From JACQKA01 sp964462785 (GTDB taxonomy: Bacteria; Patescibacteriota; Minisyncoccia; Phycocordibacterales; UBA2100), in the NCBI GenBank assembly GCA_964462785.1, contig CAYWZA010000017.1, forward strand, positions 1-24,306: a DNA stretch of 24,306 nt, read 5' to 3'. This document shows positions 1-6,170 of the stretch, one piece after another. Every line of letters begins with the position of its first letter. Position 1 is the first letter of the stretch. Below the pieces are notes generated by a model. It saw nothing but the letters and a program-made list of their open reading frames with translations. It ran no database searches and was not told the origin of the DNA. A program made the position numbers and the translations under genes.

Positions 1-57
1 TGGTAGAGCAACTCCCTCTTAAGGAGATGGTCGTAAGTTCGAATCTTACAGGGCGGA
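1..57 (+). tRNA. tRNA-Lys (anticodon CTT), 5' end outside window
   Basis: The window opens inside the D-arm. The anticodon stem-loop follows, with a 7-nt loop CTCTTAA whose positions 34-36 are CTT, so the tRNA reads AAG (Lys). The first pair of this stem is A-A; the other four pairs are good. The T-arm is GTAAG-TTCGAAT-CTTAC (33-49), followed by the 3' acceptor strand AGGGCGG and discriminator A57. CCA is not encoded (CAT follows). The missing 5' half prevents checking the acceptor stem. Confidence 0.9.
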
Positions 58-65
58 CATGACAG

Positions 66-91
66 AAAAACCTGCACTGCTGCAGGTTTTT
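66..91 (+). terminator. Rho-independent terminator after tRNA-Lys
   Basis: Eleven-base arms AAAAACCTGCA (66-76) and TGCAGGTTTTT (81-91) enclose a 4-nt loop CTGC. The GC core followed by five T is a normal intrinsic terminator, 8 nt after the tRNA. The matching A run makes it potentially active on both strands. Confidence 0.85.
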
Positions 92-100
92 CGGTACATG

Positions 101-154
101 TCCGAGCCGCAGCGATATTTTTTGCGCATTGGGCGCAAAAAATCGCGAGGCGGA
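101..154. repeat. Imperfect palindrome, hairpin-forming
   Basis: A perfect 11-bp core, ATTTTTTGCGC (117-127) against GCGCAAAAAAT (133-143) with loop ATTGG, is extended by an imperfect outer stem (TCCG..CC..GCGA against TCGC..GGCGGA). A/T runs lie on the outer side of the GC core on both strands, so it does not look like a terminator. No gene covers it. Function unknown; it is one of several long palindromes in this window. Confidence 0.6.
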
Positions 155-184
155 TGAGCTGCGAACACTTGGAGCAGCGCAAGA

Positions 185-234
185 CCTTTTGAGCGATTTT
201 GGAGTGCGACAGCACGAACAAAATCGCCAAAAGG
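185..234. repeat. Three-segment hairpin upstream of the ArsR-type gene
   Basis: Nested perfect arms: CCTTTT (185-190)/AAAAGG (229-234), GCGATTTTG (193-201)/CAAAATCGC (219-227), and GTGC (204-207)/GCAC (212-215) around a GACA tetraloop. That is 19 base pairs with small internal loops. It lies before the candidate promoter of the next gene, so it is not obviously that gene's leader. It could be a small structured RNA, a terminator-like barrier or a palindromic repeat. Confidence 0.55.
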
Positions 235-297
235 TGTACTGACTACCGAGTGATAGATGAGCGGGTGGTTGATGCGGGTTGTACACAACTCATCTCA

Positions 298-327
298 TTG
301 CTCCGCATCTATGTGCCGGCGTATACT
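298..327 (+). promoter_or_regulatory. Candidate sigma70 promoter of the ArsR-type gene
   Basis: TTGCTC (298-303) and TATACT (322-327) are separated by 18 nt. The expected transcription start is about 14 nt before the ATG at 348. The -10 matches well and the -35 is moderate. Confidence 0.4.
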
Positions 328-347
328 GGTTACATAGTTTCGAAAGT

Positions 348-650
348 ATGCAATCACCTTTTCCTAAAGATACGTATCGCAGAAATGCAGAAGTGTACAA
401 AATCCTCGCAAATCCAAAGCGCTTGGAAATTTTGAATTTGCTCAAGATCCGCGAGTGCTCCGTCGAGGAGCTGCAACGCGTCGTCGGTATCCCTAAAGCA
501 AATCTTTCGCAGCACCTCTCCCTCTTGCGTCATGCGCGGCTGGTCACCGTCAGGCGGAATAAATTGCACGCGTATTATAAAATTATCGATCCGCGCATCG
601 TGGAGCCGTGTCGCATTCTCCACAATTTGCGCAATACCATCGACAATTAA
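348..650 (+). CDS. ArsR-type winged-helix transcriptional regulator
   Basis: This 100-aa protein has the core of an ArsR/SmtB winged helix-turn-helix. Residues about 17-31 (VYKILANPKRLEILNLL) are the typical helix before the HTH; SVEELQRVVGIPKANLSQHL is the HTH with recognition helix; LVTVRRNKLHAYYKI is the wing. Members repress transcription and release DNA on binding a metal or another signal. The usual metal motif ELCVCDL is not present: only one Cys (RECSVEEL) sits there, so the signal is unknown. Start 348 is chosen because the residues upstream of this Met in the same frame look non-coding and a promoter lies just before it. The nitrite reductase follows on the same strand after 159 bp and contains a dyad, so it is a plausible target. 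Confidence 0.75.
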   Translation: MQSPFPKDTYRRNAEVYKILANPKRLEILNLLKIRECSVEELQRVVGIPKANLSQHLSLLRHARLVTVRRNKLHAYYKIIDPRIVEPCRILHNLRNTIDN

Positions 651-705
651 GTCTTCCGCATAAGTCAGCAAAAACTGTGTGCGAGACGTAGCAAAAAACG
701 TGAGG

Positions 706-720
706 AATATCGGGGATATT
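706..720. promoter_or_regulatory. Operator-like dyad between ArsR-type gene and nirK
   Basis: A perfect 15-bp dyad AATATC-GGG-GATATT lies 90 bp before the nirK-like start. Size and symmetry suit a dimeric winged-helix regulator, and the neighbouring ArsR-type protein is the obvious candidate. This is inference from position. A TATAAG hexamer (790-795) closer to the gene could be its -10, but no -35 is convincing. Confidence 0.35.
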
Positions 721-809
721 GCGAGGGTTTTTTGCAAAGTCGCAGCCACAGTTTTAAGGACTTGGTGCGGAAAGGTTAATTGGAGATGGTATAAGAGTAA
801 CTTTTTTGC

Positions 810-2081
810 ATGAATACTTTTTCATCGTACAGCACAGTCGCCTTGGCTGTAATCGTCGTTGCGATCGCCGGCTTTCTGTTTACTCAAACCGGCACTGGTA
901 AAAGCACGGCCGCATCTCCTTCCCTCCCCGCACGCGCGGTGGGTGTTGCAGACATCAGCCCACGCGCCGATGCTGTACCCACGCCAATCCGGAAAGCGCG
1001 CCCGAATGGCGAGAATAAGACAGTCTTTATGAGCCTCCACGCAACGCAGGTCGTGGGCGCAATAGCGGATGGCACTACCTACGAATACTGGACGTACGAA
1101 AACCAAGTCCCTGGGCCTTTTATGCGAGTCATGGAGGGCGACGCGGTGCAGATACAGCTCACTCATGAGCACGCCCATGATGGCGGGCATGCTGCTGCCG
1201 ATGATCCATGGCGTTCATTTACCATCGAATCCCTGACACCCATCGCATACGCACACGCGGAGGACGACAACCCGGATGATGGTCATCAAATGCCCATGGG
1301 CGAGCACATGATGGTGGATGATCACGCACAGGGGTCTGCACAAGATGACGGTCATCTGATGAGCGCAGAGCAGATGGAACATAACGCCGCCGGTCATGGC
1401 GAGCACTCCATTGATCTCCACTCGGTGCTCGGTCCCGGCGGCGGAGCGGAATACACCCGCGTCGGACCCAACGAAACGAAGACGTTTGAGTTTAAGGCGA
1501 TGCGCCCTGGGCTCTATGTATACCATTGCGCAAGCCCGCATGTGCCCTCGCACATCGCCAACGGCATGTATGGATTGATTCTCGTTGAGCCGAAGGGCGG
1601 TCTCCCGCTCGTTGATCGCGAGTTCTATGTGGTGCAGGGCGAGCTCTACACCTCCGGCAAACTTGGCGAAAAAGGTCACCAAGAAATGTCCAAGGATAAG
1701 CTCCTCGCTGAAGCACCGGAGTATTTCGTCTTTAACGGGCGCAAGGGAGCACTCACAGGCGACCGCGCCCTGAAAGCCAAGGTTGGCGAGACGGTGCGCA
1801 TCTTCTTTGGTGTCTCTGGTCAGGTGCCCTCAAACTTCCACGTCATTGGCGAAATATTCGACAAACTCTATCCTGAGGGCGATATAGTTTCTCCACCGCA
1901 TCGCAACGTGCAAACGACGCTCGTGCCCGCGGGGGGTGCGGCTATGGTGGAATTCACTCTGGAGGCTCCTGGGAAATATCTCCTCGTGGATCATGCGCTC
2001 ACCCGCGCGATTGACCGCGGCGCTGTAGGCGAGCTCTTTGTCGATGGCCCTGAGAGACCTGCTGTGATCAAGAAGCTGTAG
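810..2081 (+). CDS. nirK: Copper-containing nitrite reductase (NirK), membrane-anchored, His/Met-rich insertion
   Basis: This 423-aa two-cupredoxin protein would reduce nitrite to NO outside the membrane. A hydrophobic segment (about 8-25) acts as signal anchor; there is no lipobox. All catalytic residues known from Alcaligenes NirK can be placed: type 1 copper ligands H199, C240, H248 and M253; type 2 ligands H204, H239 and H395; active-site Asp202 and His344. The spacing 344-395 equals the 255-306 spacing of the reference enzyme. The odd feature is an insertion of about 75-80 residues (119-198) before the HSIDLH motif, rich in His, Met and Asp (DDGHQMPMGEHMMVDDH), where ordinary NirK has only a few residues. 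It could bind or store copper. The gene stands alone, with no other denitrification gene in view. A detoxifying or respiratory role cannot be decided from sequence. Confidence 0.88.
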   Translation: MNTFSSYSTVALAVIVVAIAGFLFTQTGTGKSTAASPSLPARAVGVADISPRADAVPTPIRKARPNGENKTVFMSLHATQVVGAIADGTTYEYWTYENQVPGPFMRVMEGDAVQIQLTHEHAHDGGHAAADDPWRSFTIESLTPIAYAHAEDDNPDDGHQMPMGEHMMVDDHAQGSAQDDGHLMSAEQMEHNAAGHGEHSIDLHSVLGPGGGAEYTRVGPNETKTFEFKAMRPGLYVYHCASPHVPSHIANGMYGLILVEPKGGLPLVDREFYVVQGELYTSGKLGEKGHQEMSKDKLLAEAPEYFVFNGRKGALTGDRALKAKVGETVRIFFGVSGQVPSNFHVIGEIFDKLYPEGDIVSPPHRNVQTTLVPAGGAAMVEFTLEAPGKYLLVDHALTRAIDRGAVGELFVDGPERPAVIKKL

Positions 2082-2096
2082 AGCGTAGAGAGACCA

Positions 2097-2135
2097 GCAA
2101 GTCGCCGGCTGCCATAGGGGCAGCCGGCGACTTGC
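2097..2135. terminator. Strong hairpin between convergent genes
   Basis: A perfect 17-bp stem, GCAAGTCGCCGGCTGCC (2097-2113) against its complement (2119-2135), has a 5-nt loop ATAGG. It lies 15 nt after the nirK stop and 14 nt before the end of the convergent pilin gene. Neither strand has a T tract, so it may act as a transcript end stabiliser or a non-canonical terminator. Confidence 0.6.
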
Positions 2136-2149
2136 GTATGTTCGGTGTG

Positions 2150-2455
2150 CTACAACGTCGGGAATCCCGGTGTGTCGCCACGTGGTGCTGAGAAGGAGGA
2201 TGTGCCCGGCATCTCGAGATTAAACGTGCCAATGATCAAATTGATGATGCCCGAGGACGCGATCATGATAAACATGCCGATGATGCCCCAGAGCATGTGC
2301 TGGACGCCGGTCTGACGTTTGGTGGTGTCTTCGGGGTTTGCAATAAACACCACGAGCCCCCAGATGAAGTAGAGAAAACCTATCGAGAATATGAGCAGAA
2401 TCGTCGGGTCGACGATGTATTGTACGATGCGCCCCAGTATGCCCGTGCTATCCAT
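2150..2455 (-). CDS. T4SS pilin-like (TrbC/VirB2-type) membrane protein
   Basis: A 101-aa protein with two hydrophobic segments: PTILLIFSIGFLYFIWGLVV (about 17-36) and MLWGIIGMFIMIASSGIINL (about 54-73), joined by a short charged loop. This two-helix form with an F-x-WG motif and G-V-x-x-MLWGII resembles the type IV secretion pilin family common in CPR genomes and the next three genes of this operon. There is no cleavable signal peptide. The ATG at 2455 is chosen because the upstream in-frame Met lies inside the terminator hairpin of the preceding gene, and TATACT lies 9 nt before 2455. Last gene of the pilin cluster. Confidence 0.65.
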   Translation of the reverse strand: MDSTGILGRIVQYIVDPTILLIFSIGFLYFIWGLVVFIANPEDTTKRQTGVQHMLWGIIGMFIMIASSGIINLIIGTFNLEMPGTSSFSAPRGDTPGFPTL

Positions 2456-2464
2456 AACTTTCTC

Positions 2465-2470
2465 AGTATA
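2465..2470 (-). promoter_or_regulatory. -10-like hexamer 9 nt before pilin ATG
   Basis: TATACT on the minus strand ends 9 nt before the ATG at 2455. It lies just after the terminator of the previous gene, so the last pilin gene may be transcribed separately from a nearly leaderless start. No good -35 is visible. Confidence 0.35.
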
Positions 2471-2474
2471 CAAC

Positions 2475-2505
2475 AAAAACAATCCGCCCTGGGGGCGGAT
2501 TGTTT
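2475..2505 (-). terminator. Rho-independent terminator between two pilin genes
   Basis: Perfect 13-bp arms AAACAATCCGCCC (2477-2489) and GGGCGGATTGTTT (2493-2505) have a 3-nt loop. On the minus strand the stem is followed by TTTTTGTTG, a classical U tract. It lies 18 nt after the stop of the upstream pilin gene. Confidence 0.85.
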
Positions 2506-2523
2506 ATAGACATTCAGAGTTTT

Positions 2524-2892
2524 CTATCTTCCGTAGACAGAGATATCAGGTGCGCGCGGCACAATTGCCTCATTGCGCTGCACGCTAAAGGTGTTCTGCA
2601 AGAGAGATACCAATCCCCACACGGAAGTCATGACGAAAATGGCGATAACCCCCCAGAGCATGAGCTGCACGCCCTCTTTGCGCTTTTCCTCGTCACCCAC
2701 TTTCATGAGGTACTGGATGAGTCCCCAGATAAAGACGATGAGAGCGACAGTAATGAGGAGCGGCACCACAGCCCCGAGAATGCGATTTATGACCGCAATG
2801 GTGTCCAATATGCCGGCTGCGCTCGCAATAGCTGGTGCAATGAGCGCCACTGCCGAGAGCGGAAGTGCAGCTTCGAGTAATCGTCTTTTCAT
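2524..2892 (-). CDS. T4SS pilin-like protein with signal peptide
   Basis: A 122-aa protein. Residues 1-26 form a signal peptide (MKRR, hydrophobic stretch, AIASA-AG cleavage site). Two membrane segments follow: IVFIWGLIQYL and LMLWGVIAIFVMTSVWGLVSLL, separated by a charged loop (KVGDEEKRKEG). The motif pattern WG..MLWG..SVWG..LLQNTF matches the neighbouring pilin-like genes, so these are paralogues. The mature form would be a short two-helix pilin of the VirB2/TrbC kind. The ATG at 2892 is preferred over an in-frame TTG three codons earlier because it starts the signal peptide. No clear Shine-Dalgarno. Confidence 0.72.
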   Translation of the reverse strand: MKRRLLEAALPLSAVALIAPAIASAAGILDTIAVINRILGAVVPLLITVALIVFIWGLIQYLMKVGDEEKRKEGVQLMLWGVIAIFVMTSVWGLVSLLQNTFSVQRNEAIVPRAPDISVYGR

Positions 2893-2976
2893 ACTGAACA
2901 AGATTGCTAATTAATATACCTCAATCGTAGAGCATCGGGGGCGAATTACAACCGGCTAATGTGGATAACGGAATAT

Positions 2977-3504
2977 TTAGCACCCTGATCCGTTGAGAGA
3001 ATTACACGGAAGTGCTTCGCCACTACCCCCTGCGCCGAAATTGCCGCCGCCACCGCCACTCGAGAGGAACGTATCTTGAAGGATGGTGAGTATCCCCCAA
3101 ATTGATGCCATGACAAACAAAATGCCCACACCCCATATCGCCACCTTGCGAAAGCGCGCAGCAGCAAAGCCATGCTCACCTCCTTCGCCGCCGTGCCCTG
3201 TCATAACCATCAGCGAACGCACGAGGAACAGCACGAGCGCCAAGGCAACAAGCATGGGTATTGCCACGTTAATAATGAGCACCACAAGCGCGACGAGCTC
3301 GCTCCATGTCTGTGGAGCGGCAAACGCAAGTGTTGGGGCGAATAGTATCAGTATTAAAAATACACCTCCCGAATGAAAAATTGCTGGAAAAGCTCCAGAT
3401 GCGCGGCGTGGGGGAAGCGGCGAAGGAGGCGTATTGCAAATACGATGACTGAGTCGCGGGGTCCCCACAACAAAGCATATGGATTTTTCCAGCAATTTTT
3501 CCAT
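2977..3504 (-). CDS. T4SS pilin-like protein, Gly-rich C-terminus, start uncertain
   Basis: From the ATG at 3504 the protein has 175 aa, but the first 45 or so are encoded by a long palindrome (3375-3501) and look unlike natural sequence. The recognisable protein starts with a signal-like segment (GVFLILILFAPTLAFA-AP). A membrane segment (ELVALVVLIINVAIPMLVAL) and a second one (VAIWGVGILFVMASIWGILT) follow, then ILQDTF as in the neighbouring paralogue, and a Gly-rich tail with two Cys. A strong Shine-Dalgarno GGGAGG (minus strand, 3365-3370) follows the palindrome, but no ATG/GTG/TTG in frame lies at the right distance; ATA or CTG would be needed. The ATG at 3504 is 2 nt after the upstream stop. 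Middle gene of the pilin operon. Confidence 0.6.
   Translation of the reverse strand: MEKLLEKSICFVVGTPRLSHRICNTPPSPLPPRRASGAFPAIFHSGGVFLILILFAPTLAFAAPQTWSELVALVVLIINVAIPMLVALALVLFLVRSLMVMTGHGGEGGEHGFAAARFRKVAIWGVGILFVMASIWGILTILQDTFLSSGGGGGNFGAGGSGEALPCNSLNGSGC
3375..3501. repeat. 127-bp imperfect palindrome inside the pilin operon
   Basis: Perfect 17-bp terminal arms GAAAAATTGCTGGAAAA (3375-3391) and its complement (3485-3501). Similarity continues inward (ATGC, GTGGGG and GCGA blocks) to a perfect central stem CGTATT-GCA-AATACG (3430-3444). The whole unit can fold as one hairpin about 60 bp long. It starts 5 nt from the stop of the upstream pilin gene and ends 4 nt before the GGGAGG of the next. 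It may be an inserted MITE-like element or an RNA processing/attenuation hairpin. Confidence 0.7.
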
Positions 3505-3506
3505 GG

Positions 3507-3872
3507 TTATCCGCGCAATTGGTCTATGGTGCCCTTGATGAGCGTGGCGAGCGCCCACGCGCCCAATGCAAGCGCCGCGCCTATGATAACGTGCTTGAAA
3601 TTCTCTCTTGCCTTACCAAGCGCCTCGGGATTTCCCTGCGCCGCGAGAAACTTGAACCCCGAAAATACGATGAAAAACGCGACGACCGGCAGTGCGATAT
3701 ATACAAATGCTTGCAAGATACCCTCGACGAATTCATCGATGGTGCGAAAGCGGAGCGGGTTTTCAAATGTAACCGATTGTGCCAGTGCTGATTCTGGAAC
3801 CATCACTACCGGAAACCCGCTGAGGAAAGCAGCTGTGAGGCTATACCCTATTCGTTTGAGCGATAGATACAT
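3507..3872 (-). CDS. TrbC/VirB2-family pilin subunit
   Basis: A 121-aa protein with a signal peptide (about 1-32, ending ALA-Q). Two hydrophobic helices follow: ILQAFVYIALPVVAFFIVFSGF, and HVIIGAALALGAWALATLI, with a charged loop (AAQGNPEALGKARENF) between. This is the most canonical VirB2/TrbC arrangement of the four pilin-like genes, so it is the best candidate for the main pilus subunit of a conjugation or type IV secretion-like machine. Two start codons are possible, 3878 and 3872; TATAAT lies 10 nt before 3872. The gene begins 6-12 nt after the solute-binding protein gene, so it is also within an operon. Confidence 0.72.
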   Translation of the reverse strand: MYLSLKRIGYSLTAAFLSGFPVVMVPESALAQSVTFENPLRFRTIDEFVEGILQAFVYIALPVVAFFIVFSGFKFLAAQGNPEALGKARENFKHVIIGAALALGAWALATLIKGTIDQLRG

Positions 3873-3883
3873 GCGCATAGAAA

Positions 3884-5200
3884 TTATAGTTGATCGAGTA
3901 GGCTAGTAAGCTCGCGCTCCGCACGCTGCACCGCCTCTGCCAGCCGCGTCGCGCCTGAGGTGGCGTCTTCTATCATAACCCGGAAAGCGATACCGCTACG
4001 CACCGGATCCGGATCAAGCCAGCCGCGGGCTATTATGGCAGAATCACGGAATACCGCCTCTTCCCCATCAGCAGCTTCAGAAAGCACGTCTCGGCGCGCC
4101 GAAGGCACCCCAGACGCTTTCCATAAAATCCTTGAGGCGTCAGTATTGCCGAGAATCAATGCGACGGTCGCTGCGCCCTGTGGATTCAGGCTGCCGCGCG
4201 GCACCGAGAGGGCATACATTTTTCCAAAAGTGATCGCGCGGTCGGTGTCTTTTATTTGCGGCAATACCGCAGCGGTGAAATTGAGATTGGGATTCTGCGC
4301 GCGGAGCAATGCGTATTCGCTCGCAAAGCCCACGTAGAGCGCCACGTCGCCTTCGCCAAATGCTACGCGCGACGGCGGCAGTGAACGATTCCATGAATAC
4401 ACGAGCTTGCTTGGGTTGGCGAATTCGGTGTAAAAGCGGAGCGCATTCTGCGCCGGCTGGCTCACTTGGGTCGCGCTGGTATTGATCGCGGGGCGAATAC
4501 GCCCCTCGGAGTCGCGCGCTGTAATGGGGCTGCCCGCCTGCATGATGAGCGTCGCGAGAATCTCTTTAGCATGGGTAACATTCTCGTATTCGCCAAATGC
4601 AATGCCGCTTTTCGCTATATTTTTTGAATCATCCTTTCGAGTAACCTTCTCTGCGATATCAAAAACCTCATTCCAATAGTAGGGCGATGAGCTCGCAAGC
4701 GCCCCCGTGCGCATCAAATCACGATTCACATACATGACCAGTGGATCAACGGCAATCGGCACGCCAAGCGCGCCCGCGTTGGTCAGAAATAGCTCGGCAC
4801 CGTCGATGAACGTCTCTTTAAACATTCGTTCGGTCACCGCTTCCTCAAAAATCTCATTGATGGGAACCACTTTTTGGAAATCTTGCAGGATATGCTCGTG
4901 ATCGAGCACGATCAAATCCGGCCCTTTATTCCGCGCGATGGCGTCAGTGAGATCATTTTCGAATGTGCGCGGATCATGTTGGCGGTAGGAGACATTGAGC
5001 AGTCGGCCATCGTTTTCAGAAAGCGCGCGCAGCATGACAGTAAATGAGCGCTCATCAAGCGTGCCCCAAATCAGCACGCTCCCTATCTGCCCGCCAGCGC
5101 CGCCATAGGTGCTGCGCGCAAAATACACCATTCCTCCCACGGCAAAAACACCAAAGACCCCTAGTACAACAATTTGAAAAAGAGTGAGCTTTGTTTTCAT
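3884..5200 (-). CDS. Membrane-anchored extracellular solute-binding protein (MalE/UgpB type)
   Basis: A 438-aa protein. One N-terminal membrane segment (about 8-28) has no lipobox Cys, so it is a signal anchor. The rest resembles family 1 sugar-binding proteins of ABC importers: an initial strand VLIWGT, then GPDLIVLDHEHILQDF, the typical block GALGVPIAVDPLVMYVNRDL, and later AFGEGDVALYVGFASEYALL and the closing SGVPSARRDVL. Such proteins bind oligosaccharides or glycerol phosphates outside the cell. No ABC permease or ATPase gene lies in the window. Instead it sits between a methyltransferase gene (2-nt gap) and pilin genes (5-11 nt gap), so it may be an adhesin or capture protein working with the pilus. 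The substrate cannot be told from sequence. Confidence 0.8.
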   Translation of the reverse strand: MKTKLTLFQIVVLGVFGVFAVGGMVYFARSTYGGAGGQIGSVLIWGTLDERSFTVMLRALSENDGRLLNVSYRQHDPRTFENDLTDAIARNKGPDLIVLDHEHILQDFQKVVPINEIFEEAVTERMFKETFIDGAELFLTNAGALGVPIAVDPLVMYVNRDLMRTGALASSSPYYWNEVFDIAEKVTRKDDSKNIAKSGIAFGEYENVTHAKEILATLIMQAGSPITARDSEGRIRPAINTSATQVSQPAQNALRFYTEFANPSKLVYSWNRSLPPSRVAFGEGDVALYVGFASEYALLRAQNPNLNFTAAVLPQIKDTDRAITFGKMYALSVPRGSLNPQGAATVALILGNTDASRILWKASGVPSARRDVLSEAADGEEAVFRDSAIIARGWLDPDPVRSGIAFRVMIEDATSGATRLAEAVQRAERELTSLLDQL

Positions 5201-5202
5201 AT

Positions 5203-5874
5203 CTATATTGCGGGTGCGCCGCCTTTCAATTGTAAGCCATAGTGATGCGCGCCGGCTGGAAACTCGCGCAGAAGCGTGAACCCCTCCGCTTGTGCCATTG
5301 CGAGCGCCGCCGCTTTGGTAACAACGCGTCTTGGCTCAGGTCCCATGCCGCCAAATGAATCCGCCCAGTCAATGATGATGAGGCGTCCGTCTGGGCGCAG
5401 TACTCGTTGCGCCTCCGCGAATGCTCCCGGGGTATGCTCAAGCTGGAAAAGCACGTTTGACATTATGACCGCATCGAGGCTTTTGTCTTTTATATTTGTC
5501 CCGCCCAGTTTTTCGAAGTCACCCCAAATAATATCGACGCACTCGAGTTTCTCGCGCAGTGCGTTGTTCTTGATACGGGTGAGCAAGTCTTTCTGCACAT
5601 CGACTGCATACACACGCCCTGTACGCCCCACTGCACGTGCGGCAGCGAGTGTATACGCACCCGAGCCAGCTCCGAAATCGGCGATTTTCATGCCAGGGTC
5701 AAACTGCATCGCGGCGACGTTTGTTTCGGGATGTGCAAAATTGCCACTGGGGGCTGCGCCAGTGCCTTCAGCACCCCACAGACGCGCCTTGGCCCGCGCC
5801 ATTTCTTGCTCACTTTGCGAGCGCGGCTGCGCCACGCCGGCAATATCGGATATGTCGCGAAAATTATGCGGCAT
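5203..5874 (-). CDS. SAM-dependent class I methyltransferase
   Basis: A 223-aa protein with a Rossmann-type methyltransferase fold. Motif I is KIADFGAGSGAYTLAAA (about 62-78), motif II ends in VYAVDVQ, motif III is near VDIIWGDFEKL, and the post-motif is DAVIMSNVLFQLE followed by RVLRPDGRLIIIDW. It resembles UbiE/Methyltransf_11-type enzymes with unknown substrate. The N-terminal MPHNFRDISDIAGVAQP has no known function. The ATG at 5874 is preferred over a GTG six codons upstream because an extended -10 (TGGTATACT) overlaps that region. First gene of the operon that continues through the solute-binding protein into the pilins. Target could be a lipid or small molecule. Confidence 0.8.
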   Translation of the reverse strand: MPHNFRDISDIAGVAQPRSQSEQEMARAKARLWGAEGTGAAPSGNFAHPETNVAAMQFDPGMKIADFGAGSGAYTLAAARAVGRTGRVYAVDVQKDLLTRIKNNALREKLECVDIIWGDFEKLGGTNIKDKSLDAVIMSNVLFQLEHTPGAFAEAQRVLRPDGRLIIIDWADSFGGMGPEPRRVVTKAAALAMAQAEGFTLLREFPAGAHHYGLQLKGGAPAI

Positions 5875-5882
5875 GCCCTTAA

Positions 5883-5891
5883 AGTATACCA
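5883..5891 (-). promoter_or_regulatory. Extended -10 promoter of the methyltransferase/pilin operon
   Basis: TGGTATACT on the minus strand matches the TGnTATAAT extended -10. It ends 8 nt before the ATG at 5874, which would make the mRNA leaderless or nearly so. No -35 is recognisable. Confidence 0.5.
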
Positions 5892-5929
5892 CCCCACGAT
5901 ACCCTTCGTCCGGCTGCGCCTGTGCATGA

Positions 5930-5960
5930 AATACCGCGGGTGCTGCGCACCCGCGGTATT
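5930..5960 (-). terminator. Hairpin after the 58-aa membrane protein gene
   Basis: Perfect 14-bp stem AATACCGCGGGTGC (5930-5943) against its complement (5947-5960), loop TGC. It lies 14 nt after the stop of the minus-strand small gene and before the promoter of the methyltransferase operon. The U tract is poor (TATTTC). Confidence 0.6.
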
Positions 5961-5974
5961 ACCTATCCTGCTTT

Positions 5975-6151
5975 CTACTGTTCTGTTGGTGAATATGAAG
6001 ATGTGATGTCCTGCACATCAAATAGCCACCCCAACGCATCAGTAGCAATTGTTAACACGAATATCATGCCGCCAACTGCAAGCGCAAGCATGAGAAGTGC
6101 CGCAAGCGACTGAGCACATTTTTTTGCAATCGAAGATGCGTACCACGTCAT
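5975..6151 (-). CDS. Small single-pass membrane protein, 58 aa
   Basis: A short ORF from ATG 6151 to TAG 5975, starting MTWYASSIAKKC and ending SSYSPTEQ. Residues 15-40 (LAALLMLALAVGGMIFVLTI) form one membrane helix, with a positively charged segment (KK) before it and an acidic polar tail. A strong Shine-Dalgarno AGGAGAGG lies 4 nt before the ATG and a 14-bp hairpin follows the stop, so it is very likely a real gene. It starts 20 bp from the 169-bp palindromic element, which may carry or disrupt its promoter. No family recognised. Confidence 0.65.
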   Translation of the reverse strand: MTWYASSIAKKCAQSLAALLMLALAVGGMIFVLTIATDALGWLFDVQDITSSYSPTEQ

Positions 6152-6170
6152 GATTCCTCTCCTTCACTCC

